A stretch of 5,934 nt of DNA. It comes from Alphaproteobacteria bacterium. Its GTDB lineage: Bacteria; Pseudomonadota; Alphaproteobacteria; CACIAM-22H2. The DNA is taken from NCBI GenBank assembly GCA_016869915.1, contig VGDA01000243.1, positions 1 through 5,934 of the forward strand. Direction: 5' to 3'. How positions within the stretch are numbered: the first letter of the stretch is position 1; each line of letters opens with the position of its first letter. A program made the translations under genes and the position numbers. The notes under the pieces are model-generated. The model was not told the origin of the DNA. It searched no databases and saw only the letters and a list, made by a program, of their open reading frames with translations. Positions 1-4,844 of this stretch are shown here, piece after piece.

Positions 1-433
1 GCAGGACCTCGGTGCGCGCCCTGACGGTGTCCTGGAAGCCGTCGGTGGACAGCGCGCGCGCCAGCGCCTCGCGCAGCCGCGGCACGAGCGCCGCGAGCCG
101 GTCGCGGAACCTGCGGCCCGTGCCCTGGGGCAGGAGCTGGGCGCGCGGCCGGCTCGGCTGCGCGAAGTTGTTGAGGTAGACCCAGTCGCCCGGCGCCGGC
201 CGCCCCGCGAGCGCCTGGGCGAGGAATTCCAGCGTCGCGGTCATGCGACCGCTGCGATCCTCGCCCAGCACGAAGACGTTGAAGCCGGGCTCGCGCAGCG
301 CGAGGCCGAAGGCGAGCGCCTCGCGCGCGCGCGCGTGGCTGGCGAGGTCGAAGGCGTCGGCGCCGGCGCGCGCGGACGCGACGTCGAAGGCGGGCAGGCC
401 GAGCTCCCCGGCCGGTATCTCGACGGCTGCCAT
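1..433 (-). CDS. Lon-related AAA ATPase/protease (AAA_32 family), N-terminal part, cut by window edge
   Basis: The minus-strand frame opening at ATG 433 stays open for 144 codons to the window edge, so only the N-terminus is present. The predicted protein has the order typical of Lon-related proteases of the AAA_32 type: a short leader, then GFNVFVLGEDRSGRMTA (residues 50-66) as the P-loop region, then DWVYLNNF (83-90), the conserved block that follows it. Members of this family are cytoplasmic ATP-dependent proteases with the ATPase first and a C-terminal Lon-type Ser/Lys protease domain; that domain would lie beyond the left edge and cannot be checked. The start is supported by AGGAGG on the minus strand (443-448), 9 bases from the ATG. 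The P-loop reads G-x4-G-R-M-T, with Arg in place of the usual Lys. Divergent from the transporter gene. The family call is from recognised motifs; substrates are unknown. Confidence 0.82.
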   Translation of the reverse strand, partial: MAAVEIPAGELGLPAFDVASARAGADAFDLASHARAREALAFGLALREPGFNVFVLGEDRSGRMTATLEFLAQALAGRPAPGDWVYLNNFAQPSRPRAQLLPQGTGRRFRDRLAALVPRLREALARALSTDGFQDTVRARTEVL

Positions 434-577
434 GCCTGCGTCCCTCCTCGCCGGTCGCGCGGCGCCAGCGTCCCACCATGGGCGCGCCTCGGTCAATTCG
501 ACGCCGCGCTTGGCCGCGGCGTATCCCCGCCATGCGCGGGGCGAGGTTGCGCGCGCCGCCGCCGCGGCGGATGCTGC
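434..577. promoter_or_regulatory. Divergent intergenic region between the Lon-like gene and the transporter
   Basis: Both flanking genes point outward, so their promoters should lie in these 144 bases. On the minus strand there is a good Shine-Dalgarno for the Lon-like gene (443-448) and a -35-like TTGACC (496 down to 491), but no convincing -10 box 16-18 bases further on. For the plus-strand gene only a weak purine-rich GGCGGA (566-571) precedes the ATG. A perfect 6-bp inverted repeat, CCCCGC (525-530) and GCGGGG (536-541) with a 5-base loop, could form a small hairpin in the transporter leader; it has no T tract and may be chance in such GC-rich DNA. Confidence 0.35.
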
Positions 578-1495
578 ATGCGGATGATCTTCGCCTTCCC
601 GACGCCGATGCCGCGCGCCGGCCTGCTCGGCCTGCTGCTCGCCATCGGCATGATCTGGGGCGGCACGTTCGGCCTCGCGCGGACCGGCGGCGAGGCCGGG
701 ATCCCCGCGCTGGGCTACGGCTTCTGGTTCGCCTTCGGCGTCGGCGTCGGGCTGCTCGCGCTCGGCCTCGCGCAGGGCTCGCGGCTGCCGCCGGGGCGCG
801 GGCTCGCGCGCTTCGCGCTGATCGGCGGGCTCGGCAACGGCGCGATCCCGTCGCTGGTGATGTTCAGCTCCGTGCGCAACATCCCGACGGGCATCATGGC
901 GGTCATCATCACGACGGGGCCGCTGATCACCTACGCCGCGGCGCTCGCCGCGCGCCACGAGCGCTTCTCGACGATGCGCGCGCTGGGCACGCTGGCGGGG
1001 CTCGCCGGCGCCGCGCTCATCGTCGTGCCGCGCTCGAGCCTGCCCGACCCGTCGATGCTCGGCTGGGTGCTGTTCGCATTCCTGACGCCCTTCGTGCACA
1101 GCGTCACCAGCGTCTATGTCGCGCGGGCGCGGCCGGCAGGGCTCGATTCGTGGATGAACGGCGCGCTGTTCCAGCTCGTCGCCGCGGCGATCATCCTGCC
1201 CTTCGCGATCGGCGCCGGGCAGTTCCACGTCCCCTTCACCGCGCCGTGGCGCGGCGAGGCGGCGCTGTGGTTCCACGTGCTGGGCGGCATCGCCAGCCAG
1301 TTCATCATGTTCGAGCTGCTGCGCCTCGCCGGCGCGGTCTTCCTCAGCCAGGTCTCCTACATCGTCACCCTGTCCGGGATGTTCTGGGGCTGGCTGCTCT
1401 TCGCCGAGCGGCTGAGCGGCTGGGTCTGGCTGGCGGCGCTGATGATCGCGGCCGGCGTCCTGATGGTGACGCGCGGGGACCCGCGCGAGCGATAG
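578..1495 (+). CDS. EamA/DMT-family transporter, ten membrane helices
   Basis: A 305-residue integral membrane protein of the drug/metabolite transporter superfamily, with two tandem EamA repeats of five helices. Hydrophobic segments lie at about residues 14-34, 46-65, 80-98, 102-125, 135-151, 160-182, 194-212, 227-249, 252-275 and 281-297. Family signatures are the first-helix MIWGGTFGLA (25-34), the NIPTGIMAVI segment (101-110) and the Glu in LLFAERLSGW (273-282) before the last helix. Length matches the family norm of about 300. The frame is open back to 335, but that extension overlaps the divergent gene and is Arg/Gly-rich, so ATG 578 is preferred; ATG 584 and 608 are possible alternatives. 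The family exports or imports small metabolites, amino acids or drugs at the cytoplasmic membrane; substrate cannot be read here. The oxidoreductase follows after 55 bases with no visible terminator, so co-transcription is possible. Confidence 0.88.
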   Translation: MRMIFAFPTPMPRAGLLGLLLAIGMIWGGTFGLARTGGEAGIPALGYGFWFAFGVGVGLLALGLAQGSRLPPGRGLARFALIGGLGNGAIPSLVMFSSVRNIPTGIMAVIITTGPLITYAAALAARHERFSTMRALGTLAGLAGAALIVVPRSSLPDPSMLGWVLFAFLTPFVHSVTSVYVARARPAGLDSWMNGALFQLVAAAIILPFAIGAGQFHVPFTAPWRGEAALWFHVLGGIASQFIMFELLRLAGAVFLSQVSYIVTLSGMFWGWLLFAERLSGWVWLAALMIAAGVLMVTRGDPRER

Positions 1496-1550
1496 GTCCG
1501 TCGGCGCACGGCCTGCGTACATGTCGTCGTCATCACGAAGGGACGGGCGG

Positions 1551-2492
1551 ATGGGCGGAACGGCGGTGGCGATCATCGGAGCGGGCATCGCTGGGCTCGC
1601 GGCCGCGCGGGTGCTGCGCGGGGCGGGGCGTGCATGCACGCTCTTCGACAAGAGCCGCGGGCTCGGCGGGCGGATGGCGACGCGTCGCGTCGAGGCGATG
1701 CAGTTCGACCATGGCGCGCAGTACTTCACCGCTCGCGGGCCGCGCTTCCGCGCGGTGGTGGAGGAGTGGCGCGCGCGCGGCAAGGCCGCGGCCTGGTTCG
1801 AGGACGCGCATGTCGGCGTGCCCGGCATGAGCGCGCCGGCGCGGCTGCTGCTCGACGGCGAGGCAGTGGCGACGGGCTGCACGGTGGCGTCGCTGCGTCG
1901 CGACGCGGGCGGCTGGACCGTATGCGACGCCGCGGGGCCGGTCGACACGCCGGCCAACGGGTCGTTCGGCGCGGTCATCCTCGCGGTGCCGGCGCCGCAG
2001 GCGATCCCGGTCGCGGCCAGCGCGGGCGTCGACTTCCCCGAGCTTGCCGGCGTGCGCTACGCCCCGTGCTGGGCGCTGATGGCCGGCTTCGCCGCGCCCG
2101 CGGGCATCGCGGGCGACCGGATCCGCGCCGAGGGCGCCGACCTCCCCTGGATCGCGCGCGACGCGAGCAAGCCGGGCCGCGGCGTCGCCGTCGACACGGT
2201 CGTCGCGCATGCCTCGCCCGACTGGTCGCGTCGCCATCTCGAGCTCGCCGCCGAGGACGTCCGCGCGCGGATGCTGGCGCTGCTCGCCGCGGCGACCGGC
2301 AACGCCGCCGCGCCGGTCTTCGCCGCCGCGCATCGCTGGCGCTACGCGCTGGTGGAGCAGGCGGCCGGGAGTCCCTTCCTGTGGGACGCGCAGGCACGCA
2401 TCGGCGCCTGCGGCGACTGGTGCCTCGGGCCGCGCGTCGAGGCGGCCTTCGACAGCGGCGAGGCGCTCGCCGCGGCGGTCGCCGCGGGCTGA
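1551..2492 (+). CDS. FAD-dependent oxidoreductase, renalase-like (COG3380 type)
   Basis: A 313-residue flavoprotein. An N-terminal Rossmann motif, IIGAGIAGLAAARVL (residues 8-22), binds the FAD ADP moiety. It is followed by DKSRGLGGRMATRR (33-46) and FDHGAQYFTAR (52-62), the hallmark of the renalase/amine-oxidase-like family. Near the C-terminus HRWRYALVEQA (261-271) and ACGDWCLGPRVEAAFDSGEA (286-305) form the second FAD-contact region. The protein lacks a signal peptide and membrane helices, so it should be cytoplasmic. Bacterial relatives are annotated only as NAD(P)/FAD-dependent oxidoreductases; the true substrate is unclear and amine oxidase activity should not be assumed. ATG 1551 is chosen because GAAGGGA (1537-1543) lies 7 bases upstream and the Rossmann strand then begins at the usual distance; an in-frame ATG at 1521 has no Shine-Dalgarno and adds a Ser/Arg tail. 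Convergent with phaZ. Confidence 0.88.
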   Translation: MGGTAVAIIGAGIAGLAAARVLRGAGRACTLFDKSRGLGGRMATRRVEAMQFDHGAQYFTARGPRFRAVVEEWRARGKAAAWFEDAHVGVPGMSAPARLLLDGEAVATGCTVASLRRDAGGWTVCDAAGPVDTPANGSFGAVILAVPAPQAIPVAASAGVDFPELAGVRYAPCWALMAGFAAPAGIAGDRIRAEGADLPWIARDASKPGRGVAVDTVVAHASPDWSRRHLELAAEDVRARMLALLAAATGNAAAPVFAAAHRWRYALVEQAAGSPFLWDAQARIGACGDWCLGPRVEAAFDSGEALAAAVAAG

Positions 2493-2502
2493 GCCGCGGG
2501 GA

Positions 2503-3741
2503 TCAGCCGGTCGCCGCGCCCCGGTCGTGGGCGCGGATGAAGGCCGCCACCTCGGGCATGATCGTCGAGCGCCAGCGGCTTCCGTTGAAGATGCCGTAGT
2601 GGCCGACGCCCTTCGCGAAGAGGTGTTTGTGCTTCTCCGGCGGCAGGTTCGCGCACAGGCCATGGGCCGCGCGCGTCTGGCCCGGGCCCGAGATGTCGTC
2701 GAACTCGCCCTCGACCGTCATCAGCGCGGTACGCTCGACCGCCTTCGGCTCGACCTTGCGCCCGCGCGACACCCAGAGGCCGCGTGGCAGCAGGTGGCGC
2801 TGGAAGGCGATGTCGATGGTCTGCAGGTAGAACTCCGCGGTCAGGTCCATCACCGCCAGGTACTCGTCGTAGAACCTGCGATGGGCCTGCGCGCTCTCGC
2901 CGTCGCCGCGCACGAGGTGCTGGAAATGCTTCAGCGTCGAGCCGAAATGGCGGTCGGCGTTCATGCTCATGAAGCCCGTGAGCTGCATGAAGCCGGGATA
3001 GACATGGCGCCCCGCGCCGCGATGCCCGATGGGCACCGTCGAGAGCACGGAGCGCTCGAACCACCTGAGCGAGCGCGACTGCGCGAGCTTGTTGGGCTTG
3101 GTCGGGCTCATGCGCGTGTCGATCGGCCCGCCCATCAGCGTCATGCTCGCGGGCGCGTCGGGATGGTCCTCGGCCGCCATGATCGAGGCCGCGGCCAGCG
3201 CGGGCACCGAGGGCTGGCAGACCGCGACGAGATGCGTGCCCGGGCCGAGCGCGGCGAGGAAGTCGACGATGTAGTCGACGTAGTCGTCGAGGTCGAAGCG
3301 CCCGTCCCCGAGCGGCACCTCGCAGGCGTTGGTCCAGTCGGTGATCGAGACGTCGTGGCCGGGCAGCAGCGCCGCGACCGTGTCGCGAAGCAGCGTCGCG
3401 TAGTGGCCCGACATCGGCGCCACGACCAGGACGCGCGGCTCGCCGCCATCCGCACCCTGCTTGCGGAAGCGGCGCAGCTCGGCGAAGGGCTTGCGCGCGA
3501 CCACCTCCTCGCGCACCTCGACCGCCTCGCCGGCGACCTCGACATGGGAAATGCCGAAGAGCGGCTTGCCGTGGCGGCGCGTCGCGCGCTCGAAGATCTC
3601 GCTGCCAGCGGCGATCGCGCGGCCCATGCGCGTGTAGGACGCCGGAACGAAGGGATGGCTGAAGACGTGGTTCAGGGTCTCGGCCACCAGGCGTGCGGGC
3701 GCGACCATGGCGCTGTGCAGGTCGTACAGGTGGTAGAGCAA
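2503..3741 (-). CDS. phaZ: Intracellular polyhydroxyalkanoate depolymerase
   Basis: A 412-residue protein matching the intracellular PHA/PHB depolymerases of the Ralstonia PhaZ1 type, which hydrolyse native PHA granules in the cytoplasm to hydroxyacid products. The typical N-terminus MLYHLYDLHSAMVAPARLVA is present. The alpha/beta-hydrolase core follows: VLVVAPMSGHYATLLRDTV (104-122), DWTNACEVPL (135-144), and the lipase-box equivalent AVCQPSVPALAA (173-184), where Cys175 is the expected nucleophile in place of Ser. The acid is in VEGEFDDISGPGQT (343-356; Asp348 or Asp349) and the base is His381 in GVGHYGIFNGSRW (378-390). All three are in register with the family and the length is usual (about 400-420). 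The start is TTG 3741, chosen for the family N-terminus and the GGAGGAG Shine-Dalgarno (3753 down to 3747) 5 bases upstream; the next Met is residue 12. No synthase or phasin gene is visible in the window. Confidence 0.95.
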   Translation of the reverse strand: MLYHLYDLHSAMVAPARLVAETLNHVFSHPFVPASYTRMGRAIAAGSEIFERATRRHGKPLFGISHVEVAGEAVEVREEVVARKPFAELRRFRKQGADGGEPRVLVVAPMSGHYATLLRDTVAALLPGHDVSITDWTNACEVPLGDGRFDLDDYVDYIVDFLAALGPGTHLVAVCQPSVPALAAASIMAAEDHPDAPASMTLMGGPIDTRMSPTKPNKLAQSRSLRWFERSVLSTVPIGHRGAGRHVYPGFMQLTGFMSMNADRHFGSTLKHFQHLVRGDGESAQAHRRFYDEYLAVMDLTAEFYLQTIDIAFQRHLLPRGLWVSRGRKVEPKAVERTALMTVEGEFDDISGPGQTRAAHGLCANLPPEKHKHLFAKGVGHYGIFNGSRWRSTIMPEVAAFIRAHDRGAATG

Positions 3742-3746
3742 GTCGG

Positions 3747-3753
3747 CTCCTCC
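3747..3753 (-). promoter_or_regulatory. Shine-Dalgarno deciding the TTG start of phaZ
   Basis: The minus strand reads GGAGGAG here, inside a longer purine run GGGGGAGGAG (3756 down to 3747), ending 5 bases before TTG 3741. It is the strongest ribosome binding site in the window and it fixes the non-ATG start. Confidence 0.75.
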
Positions 3754-3794
3754 CCCGCTGGGCGGGAACGCGCGTTTAGATGTAGGCTAGCGCC

Positions 3795-3814
3795 AAAATC
3801 CTCGCGCGGCGAGG
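3795..3814 (-). terminator. Possible intrinsic terminator after sco1
   Basis: On the minus strand, 25 bases after the sco1 stop, a perfect 6-bp GC stem CCTCGC/GCGAGG with a 3-base CGC loop (3814 down to 3800) is followed at once by ATTTT (3799 down to 3795). A GC-rich hairpin plus a short T run is the classic form, although the stem and the T tract are both short. It would end the lipoprotein-sco1 transcript and leave phaZ, 54 bases further on, needing its own promoter. I could not identify a convincing sigma70 promoter for phaZ between this element and its Shine-Dalgarno. Confidence 0.45.
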
Positions 3815-3831
3815 TTGACGATGCGTTGACG
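3814..3831 (-). repeat. Tandem heptamer CGTCAAC, 11-base period
   Basis: The minus strand carries CGTCAAC at 3831-3825 and again at 3820-3814, so the copies sit one helical turn apart. They lie between the sco1 stop and the possible terminator, about 73 bases upstream of the phaZ start codon. Same-face direct repeats of this spacing are a common operator form, but two 7-mers are also possible by chance. The sequence does not resemble the CTGC-n-GCAG type of PhaR site. Confidence 0.3.
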
Positions 3832-3839
3832 CGGCCGGC

Positions 3840-4430
3840 TCACAGCGCGCGCCGCACCAGGCGCAGCGCCGCCTCGAGCGACGCGTCGGGACCGAAGGTG
3901 CCAACGAAGCGGCCCTGCGCGTCCATGACGTAGACGAAGGCCGAGTGGTCGACGAGGTAGTCCTGGCCGCCGCGCGCAGGGCCCTGCGCGCGGTAGTAGG
4001 CGCGCCACGCCTTCGCCATCGCCGCGATCTCGGCGTCGCTGCCCGAGAGGCCGACGATGCGCGGCGAGAAATGCGCGACGTAGTCCCTCAGCGCCGCCGG
4101 CGTGTCGCGCGCGGGATCGACCGTCACGAAGAGCGGCTGCAGGCGCTCCGCGTCGGGCCCGAGCGCGTCGAGCAGCTCCGCCATGCGCGCCAGCGTCGCG
4201 GGGCAGACGTCCGGGCAATGGGTGAAGCCGAAGAAGACCGCGAGCGCGCGGCCGCGATAGCTCGCCTCGGTCACGCGCCGGCCGTCGTGGTCGACGAGGG
4301 AGAAGGGGCCGCCCACGCGCGGGCCGGCCGGGAAGTCGAGGAGGTGGAACGCGGCCCCGATCGCCACCCCGGTGGCGACCGCGGCGAGCGCGAGCGCGAG
4401 GCGGCGCAGGCGCGACGGCGACGCGCCCAT
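3840..4430 (-). CDS. sco1: SCO1/SenC family copper chaperone
   Basis: A 196-residue membrane-anchored thioredoxin-fold protein. SCO1/SenC proteins bind copper outside the cytoplasmic membrane and help assemble the CuA centre of cytochrome c oxidase, or act in thiol redox control. One N-terminal hydrophobic helix (about residues 11-30) is an uncleaved anchor or signal. The copper site is complete: FGFTHCPDVCPATL (67-80) gives Cys72 and Cys76, and DYLVDHSAFVYVMD (157-170) gives His162. FVTVDPARDTP (101-111) is the other family block. Length is typical. It follows the lipoprotein gene by 5 bases with no Shine-Dalgarno of its own visible, so translational coupling is likely. ATG 4430 is the only start giving a clean signal anchor. 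No cytochrome oxidase gene lies within the window, so the link to oxidase assembly is from family knowledge. Confidence 0.94.
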   Translation of the reverse strand: MGASPSRLRRLALALAAVATGVAIGAAFHLLDFPAGPRVGGPFSLVDHDGRRVTEASYRGRALAVFFGFTHCPDVCPATLARMAELLDALGPDAERLQPLFVTVDPARDTPAALRDYVAHFSPRIVGLSGSDAEIAAMAKAWRAYYRAQGPARGGQDYLVDHSAFVYVMDAQGRFVGTFGPDASLEAALRLVRRAL

Positions 4431-4435
4431 GGCCG

Positions 4436-4717
4436 TCAGCGCGGCTGGTCGCGGTAGCGCCTCCAGCCCTGCCGCTCCATGCAGTCGCGGTAGACGCTGC
4501 CGGTCGCCGAGCCCGCGCGGCGCTCCCCGCCCAGCAGGTCGTCGCCCGACCTGCCGCGCTCCATCGCGTAGCCGTAGCCCTGGGCCTCCCGCTCGCAGTT
4601 CCGGCGCGCGCTGCGCAGGTCCTCCTCGTCGGCGCCTTCCTTGTGCCAGACGACGGAGGGCGCGCAGGAGGCCACGAGGGCCAGCGCGGCGAGGCAGGCG
4701 AGGACGCGGGGTCTCAT
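4436..4717 (-). CDS. Small predicted lipoprotein upstream of sco1
   Basis: A 93-residue protein. The N-terminus MRPRVLACLAALALVASCAP has two Arg residues, a short hydrophobic core and a lipobox VASC, so Cys18 should be the lipidated residue of the mature protein. The mature part is about 75 residues, polar and rich in Arg and Glu. VVWHKEGADEEDLRSARRNCE (residues 22-42, last four as R-N-C-E) and YRDCMERQGWRRY (76-88) resemble a loose family of short proteobacterial lipoproteins with a W-x-K-x-G-x3-D start and a C-M-x3-G-W end; no function is established that I know of. Cys41 and Cys79 could form a disulfide. ATG 4717 is set by the signal peptide. GGAAGG lies 14 bases upstream, too far to be a good ribosome site, whereas a -10-like box lies 6 bases upstream. 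The frame stays open far upstream, opposite the permease gene, but that part is a shadow. Confidence 0.8.
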   Translation of the reverse strand: MRPRVLACLAALALVASCAPSVVWHKEGADEEDLRSARRNCEREAQGYGYAMERGRSGDDLLGGERRAGSATGSVYRDCMERQGWRRYRDQPR

Positions 4718-4723
4718 GCCGGC

Positions 4724-4752
4724 TTGATAGGCCTTCCGCGCAGCGCAGCCAA
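4724..4752 (-). promoter_or_regulatory. Predicted sigma70-like promoter of the lipoprotein-sco1 unit
   Basis: Minus-strand hexamers TTGGCT (4752-4747) and TATCAA (4729-4724) are 17 bases apart; each matches four of six consensus bases. The -10 box ends 6 bases before ATG 4717, so transcription would start at or next to the A of the start codon, giving a leaderless or nearly leaderless mRNA. This fits the lack of a properly spaced Shine-Dalgarno. It rests on pattern matching only. Confidence 0.45.
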
Positions 4753-4770
4753 GGGCGTTCTCGGCGCGCG

Positions 4771-4799
4771 TTGCACCCCGGCCGGCGGCCCGCGACAAT
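4771..4799 (+). promoter_or_regulatory. Predicted sigma70-like promoter toward the permease
   Basis: Plus-strand hexamers TTGCAC (4771-4776) and GACAAT (4794-4799) are 17 bases apart, matching three and four of six consensus bases. The -10 box ends 6 bases before the ATG at 4806. It is back to back with the opposite promoter; the two -35 boxes are 18 bases apart. The -35 match is weak. Confidence 0.4.
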
Positions 4800-4805
4800 G
4801 CGTTC

Positions 4806-4844
4806 ATGCGCCTGCGCGCCGACGCGACCGCCCTCGCCGCATGA
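4806..4844 (+). CDS. Possible 12-codon leader ORF overlapping the permease start
   Basis: ATG 4806 opens MRLRADATALAA and stops at TGA 4842-4844, so its stop overlaps the permease ATG as ATGA. It has no Shine-Dalgarno, but its ATG lies where the predicted transcript would begin, so leaderless initiation is possible. The peptide has no recognisable domain; if translated, its likely use is to deliver ribosomes to the permease start. So short an ORF may also be chance. Confidence 0.25.
   Translation: MRLRADATALAA

Noticed and set aside
322..337. A 16-base alternating CG-rich pyrimidine-purine run that could favour Z-DNA.
   Set aside because: It encodes Ala-Arg repeats inside the Lon-like gene and is expected in DNA of this GC content.
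1521..1550. An earlier in-frame ATG for the oxidoreductase at 1521.
   Set aside because: It has no Shine-Dalgarno, adds a Ser/Arg-rich tail before the Rossmann fold, and would place the good GAAGGGA site inside the gene.
1628..1641. A perfect 14-base palindrome, GCGTGCATGCACGC, inside the oxidoreductase gene.
   Set aside because: About one such palindrome is expected by chance in a window of this length and base composition, and it lies within codons of a conserved region rather than at a promoter.
478..1830. A 450-codon plus-strand open frame overlapping the transporter and oxidoreductase.
   Set aside because: Its translation is almost entirely Arg, Ala, Gly and Pro, and it spans two recognisable genes in another frame; it is a GC-rich shadow.
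2470..2487. A GC hairpin (7-bp stem CCGCGGC/GCCGCGG, loop GGTC) at the 3' end of the oxidoreductase, facing the end of phaZ.
   Set aside because: No T tract follows on either strand, and the bases encode Ala-rich codons, so a bidirectional terminator is not supported.
1533..2663. A 376-codon minus-strand open frame opposite the oxidoreductase.
   Set aside because: Arg/Ala-rich with no motif, lying against a gene with intact Rossmann and renalase-like signatures.
2209..3933. A 574-codon plus-strand open frame antisense to phaZ.
   Set aside because: It crosses the end of the oxidoreductase, all of phaZ and the following gap, with an Arg/Ala/Gly/His-rich composition and no domain. phaZ on the other strand has every catalytic motif.
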